A stretch of 64,000 bases of DNA from DATKFM01 sp963810485 (GTDB lineage Bacteria > Pseudomonadota > Alphaproteobacteria > Dongiales > Dongiaceae). The position numbers and the translations under genes were made by a program. The notes below the pieces were generated by a model that searched no databases, had not been told where the DNA came from, and saw only the letters and a program-made list of their open reading frames with translations. Numbering within the stretch: position 1 is the stretch's first letter; the number at the start of each line of letters is the position of its first letter. Below are positions 8,503 to 17,613 of this stretch, piece after piece. The stretch is from the NCBI GenBank assembly GCA_963810485.1, contig CAWENQ010000006.1, forward strand, positions 62,001 through 126,000, read 5' to 3'.

Positions 8503-9385
8503 CAAGCCCGAGAACCCGGCGGACCGTGGCAGCCTGCTGCTGATCCGGATCATCGTCTTCCTCAGCCTGCGCATCGGCCGGCCGTTGGGCCGCGCCCTGC
8601 TCTATCCCATCAGTCTCTATTTCCTGGCTTTCGCCCCGTCGGCGCGGCGCGCTTCGTCCGAATATCTGACAATCGTGCTGCAGCGGCGCCCGGGCTGGCT
8701 CGACTTGTTCCGGCATCTGCACGTTCATGCCAGCGTACTGCTCGACCGCTTCTTTGTGCTGGCCCGCGGCTCCCGGGATTTCGATCTGGAGATCCATGGC
8801 CTCGACGTCATCGAGGACCAGAAGCACCGGCAGCAGGGCTGCATCCTGCTCGGCGCCCATCTCGGCAGCTTCGATGTGCTGCGTTGCCTGGCGGCGGAGC
8901 ACAAGGTGGCCGTGAAGGCGATGATGGATGTGGACGTGTCCCGGAAATTTAACCGCATCCTCGGGACCGTCGACCCCACGTTCAGCGACAGCGTGATTGC
9001 CCTGGGCACGCCCACCAGCCTGATTGCCGCCAGCCAGTTCGTGCGCCGTGGCGGCTTCGTCGCATTGCTCGGCGACCGCGCCATCCGCGACGACAAGCTG
9101 GTGGAGGTTTCTTTCTTCGGCCGGCCGGCGCGGCTGCCCGTCGGTCCATTGATGCTGGCGATGACGCTGAAGGTACCGGTCATCCTCTTCGTCGGCCTCC
9201 GGCGGAGGGACCGCGGCTACAGCATCCATTTCGAACGCTGCCCCGAAACGCCTGCAGGACCGGCGCGCGCTCTGCCGGAAGCGGCTATGAGGACTTGGCT
9301 GCAAGCCTACGCCGACCGCCTGGAACATTACTGCCGCCTCTCGCCCTACAATTGGTTCAACTTCCATGATTTCTGGGCTCACTGA
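8495..9385 (+). CDS. LpxL/HtrB-type lysophospholipid acyltransferase of the polyene cluster
   Basis: A 296-residue membrane-associated acyltransferase. A hydrophobic N-terminal helix (about residues 15-45) anchors it. The catalytic HX4D box is intact as HLGSFD near residue 120, and GDRAIRD and FFGRPARLPVGP follow as in LpxL-like enzymes. ATG 8495 is chosen because it overlaps the dehydratase stop in the usual coupled way; an in-frame ATG at 8483 is also possible. In this setting it probably transfers the finished polyene, or a fatty acid, to a lipid anchor for display in the outer membrane, rather than building lipid A. Confidence 0.8.
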   Translation: MTDKPENPADRGSLLLIRIIVFLSLRIGRPLGRALLYPISLYFLAFAPSARRASSEYLTIVLQRRPGWLDLFRHLHVHASVLLDRFFVLARGSRDFDLEIHGLDVIEDQKHRQQGCILLGAHLGSFDVLRCLAAEHKVAVKAMMDVDVSRKFNRILGTVDPTFSDSVIALGTPTSLIAASQFVRRGGFVALLGDRAIRDDKLVEVSFFGRPARLPVGPLMLAMTLKVPVILFVGLRRRDRGYSIHFERCPETPAGPARALPEAAMRTWLQAYADRLEHYCRLSPYNWFNFHDFWAH

Positions 9386-9389
9386 AGCG

Positions 9390-9974
9390 ATGTCCTGCCG
9401 GTCAGACCCACCCCATCTTGGACGGATCACATTCGTTGCCGCAGGAGTGATGTTTCTGTCGAGCGCCACCGCTTCCTCCTGCGAACTCGCTGACGTCCTC
9501 AGCGCCCGGGCCAAGATCAGCGAGAGCAATGCCACCTATACTGAAGAACGCCATATCCATTATGTTACCGCCCCCGTGATGGCCGCCGGCAATCTGCGTT
9601 ATCGGGCGCCGGATCGTCTGGAGATGAATGTTGCGACCCCGAAGCTGGAGTCATTCATCTATCAGGACGGCGTGCTGACCGTCGCCAATGCCGGCCGCGA
9701 TATCTCCGTCGAGTCCGAAGCGCTGCTGTCCGCGCTGTTCGCCGCCCTCGTCGGCACTCTGTCGGGCGACGAAGCAAGGCTGCGCGACAGGTTCGATGTC
9801 TTCTTCACCGATACAGATTGCAATTGGCGCATGACCCTGGTGCCGAAGCCGGAGCGCGTGCGCGCCAAGGTCGACGGCATCGAGATCGCCGGCAACAACG
9901 GCAGTATCGTCGAGATTCTCCTGAAGCTGGCCAACGGCGACCGTTCGGTGCTGACGATCCGCGAGGCGGAATGA
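9390..9974 (+). CDS. LolA-like periplasmic carrier of the polyene cluster
   Basis: A 194-residue secreted protein. From ATG 9390 the first 30 residues form a signal peptide (ITFVAAGVMFLSSATASS). The mature part has the short beta strands of the LolA fold: YTEERHIHYVTAPVMAAGNL and APDRLEMNVATPK near residues 50-90. LolA-like proteins in polyene clusters are thought to ferry the hydrophobic product, or its lipid conjugate, across the periplasm. The last bases overlap the exporter start (ATGA), so this carrier and the MMPL pump next to it are probably made in fixed ratio. An upstream ATG at 9366 also exists. Confidence 0.8.
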   Translation: MSCRSDPPHLGRITFVAAGVMFLSSATASSCELADVLSARAKISESNATYTEERHIHYVTAPVMAAGNLRYRAPDRLEMNVATPKLESFIYQDGVLTVANAGRDISVESEALLSALFAALVGTLSGDEARLRDRFDVFFTDTDCNWRMTLVPKPERVRAKVDGIEIAGNNGSIVEILLKLANGDRSVLTIREAE

Positions 9975-12286
9975 ACCGTCGTACGGTAATCCGCATCGCG
10001 GTAGCCGCTGCGATCCTCATCGCATTGACCGCCGCGACCTTCAGCAACATCCGGATCGGCCGCGATCTCAGCTTTTTTCAGCCGGCGGCGCTGTCGGCGA
10101 CGTCGCAGATCGCCATGGAACAAGTGCGGCGCGGGCCAGCCTCACGCCTCATCCTCATTGCCCTGGAAGGCGCCCCGGCGCCGAAACTGGCCGAGCTGAG
10201 CAAGAGCCTCGCCGCGGAACTCAATGCCTCGCCCGCCTTCCGCCATATCGCCAACGGCGCGAACGAACTGGACGAAAGCGCGATCGCCTTCCTGATCGAG
10301 CATCGATACCTGCTCGGTACGCCGCCCAACCCACAGGAATTCGCCGAAACTGCGTTGCGGCAATCGCTGGAAAGAGCCCTGGCCGATCTCGGCACCTTCA
10401 CCGGCCTCGCCACCGCCGATCTCTTGCCCCGCGACCCCACCGGCCGCACGCTGGCGCTAGTCGAGGCCTGGCAGGGCGGCTTCCAGCCTCACTTCCTTCA
10501 TGGCGTCTGGTTCAGCCGCGACGATGCTGCCGCCGTCATTGTCGCCGAGACATCGGCCACCGGCGACGATGAGCCCGCCCAGGGCGCCGCGCAGGCAGAG
10601 ATCGCCGCAAGCTTCGATAATCTCGCCGCCGGTAGCGGCGCACGCCTAAGCATGACCGGACCGCCGGTCTTCTCCCGAACCATCAGCCAGTCGATCCAGC
10701 GCGAGGCCTATTGGATCGGCTTCGGCGCCTCCATCGCCGTGGTGTTGCTGCTTTATGTCACGCTGCGGTCGCCGGCTCTGCTGATCGTCATCTGCTTTCC
10801 GGCGGCGGCCGCCAGCATCGCTGGTGCGACCGTCGTCCAGCTCTTCTTCGGCTCTGTGCATGGCATCGCCCTCACCTTCGGGATGACTCTGATCGGCGTC
10901 ACCTCCGATTATCCGGTGCATCTGATCGCCCATCTGCGCGCCGGTCGCTCTTCCTGGCAGGTGCGGCGATCGATCGCGGCACCGCTGCTGATGAGCGGCG
11001 CCACCGCCATCGTCGCCTTCCTGCCGATGACATTGTCATCTTTTCCCGGTTTGGCGCAGCTCGGCGTGTTTGCGGCCACCGGCATCGCCGCCGCCATGCT
11101 GACGACCTGGTACCTGGTGCCCTGGGTGCTCGACGGCTTCGTGCCGCGCGGTCTCGGCGGCATGCCGCCCCTGCCCGCGAAACCCGCGCGCTGGATCAGG
11201 CTGCCGCTGATCGCCCTGGCCGCTGTCAGCGCCGCCTGGATGTTCTCGGGCGCTGCGACGCTGTTTTCCGACGATCTCAGCCGCCTCAACCCGCTGCCGC
11301 GCGATCTGCTGGACCTGGACATCCGCCTGCGCGGCGATCTCGGCGCGCCGGATGTGCGGCGGCTCGCGGCGGTCACCGGCGACGGCGCGGAGGCTGTGCT
11401 GGAAAAATCGGAAGAGCTGCTGCGGGTTCTCGATCGCGCCGTGAGCGACGGCACGATTGCAGCCTACGACTCGGCGCCGCGCTACTTGCCCAGCGCCGCC
11501 GAGCAGCAGCGCCGCCAGCAGGCGCTGCCGGACAGCGCAACGCTGCAACAATCGCTCGACCGCGCCCTACAAGGTCTGCCTTTCGAGCCTGCAACCTTCG
11601 CGCCGTTCCTGCGCGATATTGCCGCGGCGAAGACGGCGAAGCCCCTCTCGCCCGCAGATATCGCCCCCATCCCGCTGATCGGCGACAAGCTGCAGTCGCT
11701 GCTGTCGGAGCGGTCTGGCGGCCAATGGCTGGCGCTGACGCTGCTGAGCGGCGTGACGAATCCCGACAAACTCCAGGGCTCGATCAACGCCATCGGCGAT
11801 CCCGCCATCCACTATCTCGATCTCCAGGCGGAGTCGGTGCAGATCATCGCCGGATACCGGCAGGAGTCCCTGCGCTGGCTCGCCGGCGGCTTGCTGGCGG
11901 TCGCGTTGCTGCTGATGACGACGCTCAAGCTGCGGCGCGCGCTGCGCGTCATCCTGTCGCTTGGCATTGCGCTGCTGCTGACCGCCGCGATCCTGTCGCT
12001 CCTGGACATCGCCCTCACCCCCTTCCACATCGCGGCCTTGCTGCTGGTCGCGGGTATCGGGCTGGACTACGCTCTCTTCATGAGTCATGACAGCGCCAAT
12101 GCGCAGGATCAGCGGCAGGTCGTAAAGTCGCTGGTGATCTGTGCCGCAACCACAATCCTGGCGTTCTTCTTCATGATCTTTTCCAGCGCTCCCATCCTCC
12201 TGGGCATCGGCCTGACCGTGACGATCGGCGTCACGCTGGCGCTGCTGAGCGCGATGGTGATCTGCCCGCCGCCGGAACCCAGCTGA
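9971..12286 (+). CDS. MMPL/RND-family exporter of the polyene cluster
   Basis: A 771-residue inner-membrane transporter with the duplicated RND/MMPL layout. A first helix at about residues 7-25 is followed by a periplasmic loop to about 240 and five to six helices to about 400. A helix near 415-435 is followed by the second periplasmic loop and a closing bundle from about 635 to 765. The acidic residues in the fourth-helix region (GVTSDYPVHLIAH, and GIGLDYALFMSHD in the second half) match the proton-relay positions of the family. It should export the polyene conjugate using the proton gradient. It is coupled at both ends by four-base and one-base overlaps. Confidence 0.88.
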   Translation: MNRRTVIRIAVAAAILIALTAATFSNIRIGRDLSFFQPAALSATSQIAMEQVRRGPASRLILIALEGAPAPKLAELSKSLAAELNASPAFRHIANGANELDESAIAFLIEHRYLLGTPPNPQEFAETALRQSLERALADLGTFTGLATADLLPRDPTGRTLALVEAWQGGFQPHFLHGVWFSRDDAAAVIVAETSATGDDEPAQGAAQAEIAASFDNLAAGSGARLSMTGPPVFSRTISQSIQREAYWIGFGASIAVVLLLYVTLRSPALLIVICFPAAAASIAGATVVQLFFGSVHGIALTFGMTLIGVTSDYPVHLIAHLRAGRSSWQVRRSIAAPLLMSGATAIVAFLPMTLSSFPGLAQLGVFAATGIAAAMLTTWYLVPWVLDGFVPRGLGGMPPLPAKPARWIRLPLIALAAVSAAWMFSGAATLFSDDLSRLNPLPRDLLDLDIRLRGDLGAPDVRRLAAVTGDGAEAVLEKSEELLRVLDRAVSDGTIAAYDSAPRYLPSAAEQQRRQQALPDSATLQQSLDRALQGLPFEPATFAPFLRDIAAAKTAKPLSPADIAPIPLIGDKLQSLLSERSGGQWLALTLLSGVTNPDKLQGSINAIGDPAIHYLDLQAESVQIIAGYRQESLRWLAGGLLAVALLLMTTLKLRRALRVILSLGIALLLTAAILSLLDIALTPFHIAALLLVAGIGLDYALFMSHDSANAQDQRQVVKSLVICAATTILAFFFMIFSSAPILLGIGLTVTIGVTLALLSAMVICPPPEPS

Positions 12287-13470
12287 TGTTCGCGCCACTG
12301 AATATCGCCGCCATTACGCTGGTCTCCGCCATCGGCTGCGGCATGGCTGCAACCGCCGAAGCACTGCGCGAACAGAAATCCGGCCTGTCGCCCTGCAACT
12401 TCGACGGGCTGGTGCTCGACAGCTATATCGGCATGGTGCCCGGCCTGGATCAGGCGCCGCTGCCGCAGCAACTCAAGCGCCACGATTGCCGCAACAACCG
12501 CCTGGCGCAGAAGGCGCTGCAGTCGGACGATTTCGAGGGCCAGGTCAAGCGCGCGATCGGCCGCTATGGCGCCGGCCGCATCGCAACCATCATCGGCACC
12601 ACCTCATCGGGCATCCAGGAGGCCGAGCACGCCTATGCCCAGCGCAAGACTGAGGCCGAGAGTTTGCGATCCTCCTTCGAATTCGAGTATTCGCAATCGC
12701 ATTTCTCCGTCACCGCTTTCGTGCGCGACTATCTCGGCCTGCGCGGACCGGCCTACACCGTCTCCACCGCCTGCTCCTCCAGCAACAAGGTCTTCGCCGA
12801 CGCGCGCCAGCTGATATCGGTCGGCGCCTGCGATGCGGCCGTGGTCGGCGGCGTCGACAGCCTCTGCTGGATGTCGCTCTGCGGATTCAATTCCTTGCAG
12901 CTCCTGGCCCGCGGGCCTTGCCGGCCCAACAGCGCCGACCGCGACGGCCTGTCGATCGGTGAGGCCGCCGGCTTTGCGCTGCTGGAGCGCGCGACAGACG
13001 ACTCCGCCGCTGCGAAGCTGCTGGGCTGCGGCGAAAGCTGCGATGCCCATCATATGTCGGCGCCTCATCCGGAAGGACTGGGCGCCATCACCGCGATGCG
13101 GCGCGCCCTCGCCGGCGCGGGGCTGGTGCCTGCAGGCATCGACTATGTCAATCTGCACGGCACCGGCACGCCGGCCAACGATCGCGCCGAGGACATGGCG
13201 GTGACCAAGGTCTTCGGCCCGGCCCAGCTCGCCAGCTCCACCAAGGGCTGGACCGGCCACACCCTGGGTGCTGCCGGCATGACCGAGGTGGCGATCTCCG
13301 TCCTCTGCCTGCAGCAGCAACTCGTTCCCGCCAATCTCAACCTCACGCAGCCCGACCCCGAATTCCAGATGCAGCTCGTGCGGCAGACCCAACCGGCTGA
13401 TGTCGGCACGGTGCTGACCAATTCCTTCGGCTTTGGCGGCAGCAACTGCGCCCTGGTGCTGGGGCGATGA
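12286..13470 (+). CDS. Beta-ketoacyl-ACP synthase of the polyene cluster (ApeO-like)
   Basis: A 394-residue KAS I/II-type condensing enzyme with a complete catalytic set. The cysteine is Cys163 in STACSSSNKVF. The first histidine is His291 in NLHGTGTPANDRAED. Lys320 and His325 lie in STKGWTGHTLGAAG, and the terminal NSFGFGGSN loop is present. It would extend the ACP-bound chain with malonyl units. Its stop overlaps the next gene, a truncated ketosynthase-like protein, in the manner of a KS/chain-length-factor pair. In the Xenorhabdus system I know, such a pair (ApeO/ApeC) builds the conjugated polyene. Confidence 0.9.
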   Translation: MFAPLNIAAITLVSAIGCGMAATAEALREQKSGLSPCNFDGLVLDSYIGMVPGLDQAPLPQQLKRHDCRNNRLAQKALQSDDFEGQVKRAIGRYGAGRIATIIGTTSSGIQEAEHAYAQRKTEAESLRSSFEFEYSQSHFSVTAFVRDYLGLRGPAYTVSTACSSSNKVFADARQLISVGACDAAVVGGVDSLCWMSLCGFNSLQLLARGPCRPNSADRDGLSIGEAAGFALLERATDDSAAAKLLGCGESCDAHHMSAPHPEGLGAITAMRRALAGAGLVPAGIDYVNLHGTGTPANDRAEDMAVTKVFGPAQLASSTKGWTGHTLGAAGMTEVAISVLCLQQQLVPANLNLTQPDPEFQMQLVRQTQPADVGTVLTNSFGFGGSNCALVLGR

Positions 13471-14273
13471 TGCAGCCGGTCTGGATCGACGGTGTCGGCA
13501 TCCTCGGTCCCGGCCTGGAAGGCTGGGGCCAGGCGCGCACCGTGCTGAACTGCGATGCCGGCTACGCGCCAGCGCCGCTCAACATCCCGCCGCCCTCGAT
13601 CATTCCGCCCCGGGACCAGCGGCGCTGCAGCAACACCGTGCGTCTCGCGCTGCAGGTGGCGCAGGAAACCATTCAGGCGGCCGGCTTCGATGCCGCGACC
13701 ACGCCGTCGGTGTTCGCCTATACCGCCGGCGACGGCCAGGTTGTTCATCGGCTGCTGACCGCCCTGGGCAAGCCGGACAAACCGGTGTCGCCGACGGACT
13801 TCCACAATTCGGTACATAACGCGCCCGCCTTCTATTGGGCGCTCGGCACCGGCTGCCCGGAAGCTTCCACCAGCATCTCCGCCGCGCGCCACTGCTTTGC
13901 AGCAGCCCTGCTGAAGGCCGCTTGCCAAAGCATCGCCGACGAAACGCCCGTGCTCATGGTCTGTTTCGATCACCCGCTGCCGGAGCCGCTCGCCGCCGCT
14001 TACCCTCTCACCGCGCCGCTGGGAATCGGCCTCGCCTTGTCGCCGGCGCCGACGGCGAACTCCAAAGCCAGATTGGATCTCGACTGGGATACGCGAGGCA
14101 ATGAAAGCGGCACGCCACCTTCGGCCGAGGCGCTGGCGCCGCTGTGGTCCGGCAATCCGGCAGGGCACGGTCTGCCGCTGCTGGAGATGATCGCACGGGC
14201 GCAGTCCCAGGAGATCCGCCTGCCCGGCTCGCCCGACGCGACGCTCCGGGTGCAAGTGGCATGCCTGAATTGA
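13467..14273 (+). CDS. Ketosynthase-like chain-length factor (ApeC-like)
   Basis: A 268-residue protein covering only the N-terminal half of a ketosynthase fold, the size of PF13723-type proteins in aryl-polyene loci. The region that should hold the active cysteine reads NSVHNAPAFYWALGTG, then CPEASTSISAARHC. No catalytic Cys-His-His set can be made, so it is probably a non-catalytic partner that sets chain length in a dimer with the preceding ketosynthase. It overlaps that gene by four bases and the following dehydratase by 13. I see no sign of truncation by mutation; the short length appears normal for the family. Confidence 0.82.
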   Translation: MMQPVWIDGVGILGPGLEGWGQARTVLNCDAGYAPAPLNIPPPSIIPPRDQRRCSNTVRLALQVAQETIQAAGFDAATTPSVFAYTAGDGQVVHRLLTALGKPDKPVSPTDFHNSVHNAPAFYWALGTGCPEASTSISAARHCFAAALLKAACQSIADETPVLMVCFDHPLPEPLAAAYPLTAPLGIGLALSPAPTANSKARLDLDWDTRGNESGTPPSAEALAPLWSGNPAGHGLPLLEMIARAQSQEIRLPGSPDATLRVQVACLN

Positions 14274-14704
14274 ACCGACGCAGCCTCGACCGCGCCGGCA
14301 TCGCCGCCATCATTCCCCATGGCGGTGCGATGGTGCTGCTCGATCGCATCGACGACTGGGGCCAGGATTTCATATCAGGCAGCACCGACTCCCACCGCGA
14401 CCCCGGCAACCCGTTGCGACGCGCCGGGCGCCTGCCGGCCATCGCCGGCATCGAGATCGCCGGCCAGGCGATGGCCGCCCATGGACGCCTGATCGGCGAC
14501 CGCACGCCCAAGCGCGGCGTGCTCGGCAGCCTGCGTGAGTTGGCGCTCCATGCCGATCGCCTCGACGACGTCGCAAGCCCGCTCGCCGTTCATGCGCGGC
14601 TGCTGACCGGCTGGGGCAAGGCCTGCGCCTATCACTTCACGCTGCAATCAGGTGCACGCACGCTGATCGAGGGCCGGGCGGCAGTGTTCTTCCTGTTTCA
14701 ATGA
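14261..14704 (+). CDS. Hotdog-fold dehydratase closing the polyene operon (ApeP-like)
   Basis: A 147-residue FabZ-like hotdog protein. The N-terminal IIPHGGAMVLLDRI holds the expected histidine (near residue 19) and the central helix reads AGIEIAGQAMAAH. It resembles the second dehydratase (ApeP) of aryl-polyene clusters, which I recall forming a heteromer with the smaller ApeI-type protein; both are present here. Its start lies inside the end of the chain-length-factor gene. No ketoreductase gene follows, although chain elongation needs one before dehydration, so FabG from primary metabolism or an unlinked enzyme must serve. Confidence 0.8.
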   Translation: MPELNRRSLDRAGIAAIIPHGGAMVLLDRIDDWGQDFISGSTDSHRDPGNPLRRAGRLPAIAGIEIAGQAMAAHGRLIGDRTPKRGVLGSLRELALHADRLDDVASPLAVHARLLTGWGKACAYHFTLQSGARTLIEGRAAVFFLFQ

Positions 14705-14833
14705 GGTTGGGTGATCGCGGTGAGCGGCGGCATCGGATAGCGCTGAGAATGCATTCAGCGGGACCGCTGCGCCGTTGGAAGGCTTCACATTCGTGATACA
14801 ATCCGCGCCCTAGCGATAGGATGGGGACCCTCG

Positions 14834-16015
14834 ATGACCATGAGCTTGAATGCGCTGCTCGGCGAACTCCATGAATATCTGGGCAAGCCGGACGCCGCCT
14901 GCCTTTCGCTGCCGCGCGAGGCTTACATCAACAAGGAACTCTACGGCCTCGAGGTCCGGGAGATCTTTGAAAAATCCTGGCTCTGCGTCGGTCGCGAGGA
15001 GTATGTGCCCAATCCCGGCGACTACTACACGATCGACGTCATGGACGAGCCGGTCATCATCGTGCGCGGCAGCGACGGCAAGGTTCGCGCGCTCAGCGCC
15101 GTCTGCCGCCATCGCGCCATGCCGGTGGTACAGAACAAGGGCAACGCCAAGCGCTTCACCTGCCCCTACCATGGCTGGACCTATGGCATCGACGGCCATT
15201 TGATCGGTGCGCCCCATATGGAGCAGAGCCTCGTTTTCGACAAGAAAGCCTGCAGCCTGCCGCAGTACCGGCTCGACAGCTGGATGGGGTTCTTGTTCGT
15301 CAATCTGGACGACGATGCCGCACCGCTGGCGCCGGTCATGACGTCGATGGATGCAGCGGTCGCCCATTACCGCATCGCCGAACAAACCGAGATTTTCCAC
15401 TACGAAGCGATGTGGGACGGCAACTGGAAGCTCTCCGCCGAGAACTCCATGGAGTACTACCACCATATTGCGCTCCATGCGGAGACGGTGGGCGTGCAGC
15501 TTCCGGCGCGGAACACCTACATCCCGGCCTCGCCCAAGACCGATGACAGCTTTACCCATGAACGTTGTCGCATGGGCGAAAAGTTTCTCGGCGGCGCGTC
15601 CCATCCGATGAATCCCAGGGGCGACCTGCGCGGCCTGACCGAGGAGGAGCTGACCACCGGCTACATGGTCTACGTGTTCCCCGCCTTCACCATGGCGATG
15701 CGGCCGGGCACCAACAACTGGCTTTCCTTCCGGCCGGACGGGCCGGAGAAGACCAGGATCCTCGGCGGCTATCTGATGTGGCGCGACCTGGTGGACGAAG
15801 ACCCGGAACTCAGCCGCGCCCGGCGTGAGATGATCGAGCGGGTCAATCAGGAGGACTCCCTGGCCACTACCGAACTGGCCAAGGCAATGCGCTCGCGTAA
15901 GACCGGGCGCGGACCATTGTCACATTTCGAGGGTACGGTGGCGCAATTCTACAAATACCTCGCCCGCACCCTGGCTCGGGACCGGCACGGCGTGCGCGGC
16001 TTGGCGGCGGAGTAG
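14834..16015 (+). CDS. Rieske aromatic-ring-hydroxylating oxygenase, large subunit
   Basis: A 393-residue oxygenase alpha subunit. The Rieske [2Fe-2S] ligands are CRH near residue 94 and CPYH near 114. The mononuclear iron site follows in the catalytic half: NWKLSAENSMEYYHHIALH supplies the two histidines and DLVDEDPEL is a candidate acidic ligand. Such proteins oxidise aromatic rings, choline, betaine or carnitine-like substrates and need an electron-transfer reductase; none is adjacent. It follows the polyene operon by 130 bases with its own ATG after GGATGGGG. Link to the pigment pathway is possible but not indicated by overlap or spacing. Confidence 0.85.
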   Translation: MTMSLNALLGELHEYLGKPDAACLSLPREAYINKELYGLEVREIFEKSWLCVGREEYVPNPGDYYTIDVMDEPVIIVRGSDGKVRALSAVCRHRAMPVVQNKGNAKRFTCPYHGWTYGIDGHLIGAPHMEQSLVFDKKACSLPQYRLDSWMGFLFVNLDDDAAPLAPVMTSMDAAVAHYRIAEQTEIFHYEAMWDGNWKLSAENSMEYYHHIALHAETVGVQLPARNTYIPASPKTDDSFTHERCRMGEKFLGGASHPMNPRGDLRGLTEEELTTGYMVYVFPAFTMAMRPGTNNWLSFRPDGPEKTRILGGYLMWRDLVDEDPELSRARREMIERVNQEDSLATTELAKAMRSRKTGRGPLSHFEGTVAQFYKYLARTLARDRHGVRGLAAE

Positions 16016-16027
16016 CCGGAAGACATC

Positions 16028-16975
16028 ATGGGATTTTTCACCGCCTTCGCGGAGTCCGCCTATCCAGCGGCGGCCCCCGCTGGGTTTCCACGGAAGGACG
16101 GCTTCGACACGGTGACCGCCGCCCTCGCCTGGGCCGCGCAGCTCGCCTACGAAACCGCCGACGAAGCGAAGTTCTCCCGCATCCTCGCCCGTTGGGGTTG
16201 GAAACTCGAAGCCACCATCGCCGCCGACTTCAACAGCGTTCTCCCCATCTCCACCACCAGCGGCTTCATCGCGCGCACTGGCGATGAGACCATCATCGCC
16301 TTCACCGGCACCGAGCCGGAGAACCTGCTGCAATGGGTGCGAAACCTGACCATTGGCGCGGACGAAGGCGTGCATGAGGGTTTTGAGTCCGGCGTCGAGG
16401 CGGTGTGGGCGGAGCAGCTCCGGCCCCACATCGCCGCGGCCGCCAGCCTCTACTTCGCCGGCCACAGCCTGGGCGGCGCGCTCTCGGTTATTGCGGCGGC
16501 GCGGCTATGCCGGGAGATGCCCGAGGCGGCCGCCAAGCTCAGCGCCGTTTACACCCTGGGCATGCCGCGCGTCTTCACCGGCGCCGTGGCGCAGGCTTAC
16601 GACAATGCGCCCCTCGGCCCCGATGCCACCCTGGGCCAGCGCACGTTCCGGCTGATCCACGGCGCCGATGTCGTGCCCCATGTCCCGCCGGCGATCGGCC
16701 ATTTGGATTACTGTCATGTGGGCTGCGCCCTGGCCAGCCCGCGCGGCGGCCGGTTCGATCCCCAGGCGCTGCAGCCGCCGGGAGCCGAACCCAGCGACGG
16801 CGACTCGCCGCGATCAATCAAATCGCTCCTCGGTGGCGGCCCGGACTCCGGTAATGGCGAGACACCATCATTCCCCGCGGCCCACGCCGGCGTCGCGATG
16901 GTCATCGACGCCCTGCCACAGGCCGTGCGCGATCACATGATGGACGGCTACCTGCGCGCGCTGGGGGCGCTGTAG
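16028..16975 (+). CDS. Class 3 lipase-family alpha/beta hydrolase
   Basis: A 315-residue hydrolase of the fungal-type (class 3) lipase family. The nucleophile elbow is GHSLGG near residue 147, preceded by an IIAFTGTE oxyanion strand, and the histidine is likely that in HVGCALA or near the C-terminus. No signal peptide is evident, so it appears cytoplasmic or exported in a non-classical way. It starts twelve bases after the Rieske oxygenase and is probably cotranscribed with it. The family cleaves acylglycerols or other esters; the substrate cannot be told from sequence. Confidence 0.85.
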   Translation: MGFFTAFAESAYPAAAPAGFPRKDGFDTVTAALAWAAQLAYETADEAKFSRILARWGWKLEATIAADFNSVLPISTTSGFIARTGDETIIAFTGTEPENLLQWVRNLTIGADEGVHEGFESGVEAVWAEQLRPHIAAAASLYFAGHSLGGALSVIAAARLCREMPEAAAKLSAVYTLGMPRVFTGAVAQAYDNAPLGPDATLGQRTFRLIHGADVVPHVPPAIGHLDYCHVGCALASPRGGRFDPQALQPPGAEPSDGDSPRSIKSLLGGGPDSGNGETPSFPAAHAGVAMVIDALPQAVRDHMMDGYLRALGAL

Positions 16976-17019
16976 ATCTACGGGAGAGAGCGTGGGATGG
17001 ATGAGGCATCCAGTTGATC

Positions 17020-17268
17020 TCATCCGGTCTTAGCGGATGCCATCGTTGCTGCCGCTGTGCCCATCGTTGTTGCTTTCCCTGTCGCTGCACGGATCACCGT
17101 CTGCTTGCTGTCGATTGGAGGCAGGGTCGGGCCGTCCTGGTGAGTGTGCAGATGGATGGCTTGCTCGATGCGGCAGCCGGTATCGAGCGGGAGGCAGGGA
17201 TTGGGGAAATGACCGGCGACGGCTATCGCTGCGGCGGTGGTCAAGAAGATGGGGATGAGTTTGGCCAT
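17020..17268 (-). CDS. Putative small secreted protein
   Basis: An 82-residue frame whose first 19 residues (MAKLIPIFLTTAAAIAVAG) form a plausible Sec signal peptide. The mature part has two cysteines (PCLPLDTGC) that could form a disulfide, then a low-complexity tail rich in Thr and Ala. An AGGA ribosome site precedes the ATG. The three competing frames in this stretch look random. I do not recognise a family. It is convergent with the lipase gene and upstream of nothing on its strand. Confidence 0.45.
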   Translation of the reverse strand: MAKLIPIFLTTAAAIAVAGHFPNPCLPLDTGCRIEQAIHLHTHQDGPTLPPIDSKQTVIRAATGKATTMGTAAATMASAKTG

Positions 17269-17352
17269 GATCCTGGCCTAACACGGAACCGAAAAATTCC
17301 GCCAATCGACTTTACCGCGCGTAGGGGAATATCGGCCAATTCGTTGAATTAA

Positions 17353-17429
17353 TGGTCGGAGCGACTGGATTTGAACCAGCGACCCCCAGACCCCCAGTCT
17401 GATGCGCTACCAGGCTGCGCTACGCTCCG
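17353..17429 (-). tRNA. tRNA-Pro (anticodon GGG)
   Basis: A complete 77-base cloverleaf including an encoded 3' CCA. The acceptor stem pairs CGGAGCG with CGCTCCG. The D arm is GCGC/GCGC with an AGCCTGGTA loop. The anticodon stem TCAGA/TCTGG encloses CTGGGGG, placing GGG at positions 34-36. The T arm is GCTGG-TTCAAAT-CCAGT. No integrated element or att-like repeat adjoins its 3' end. Confidence 0.97.
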
Positions 17430-17613
17430 ACCGTGCTGCTCAGGGGTGGGCGGCTTTTATAGCGGCCCGCCCCGCAGGGGGCAATGAAATGAACCCGCCG
17501 GCGGACGGTTTGCTCCCGCTGGATGTTCCGCTGGACAGGGGGGTCCATCGCTCGAAATCGGGGTGGTGCCTATGTCGAGCGGACCCGACCATGCCTTACG
17601 CCTGAAATGAAAA

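Noticed and set aside
13467..14273. Truncated ketosynthase pseudogene
   Set aside because: The length and the missing cysteine are expected for the chain-length-factor-like protein of aryl-polyene loci.
14834..16975. Rieske oxygenase and lipase as part of the polyene operon
   Set aside because: A 130-base gap with its own start region separates them, while the operon genes overlap or lie within a few bases. A functional link is possible but not supported.
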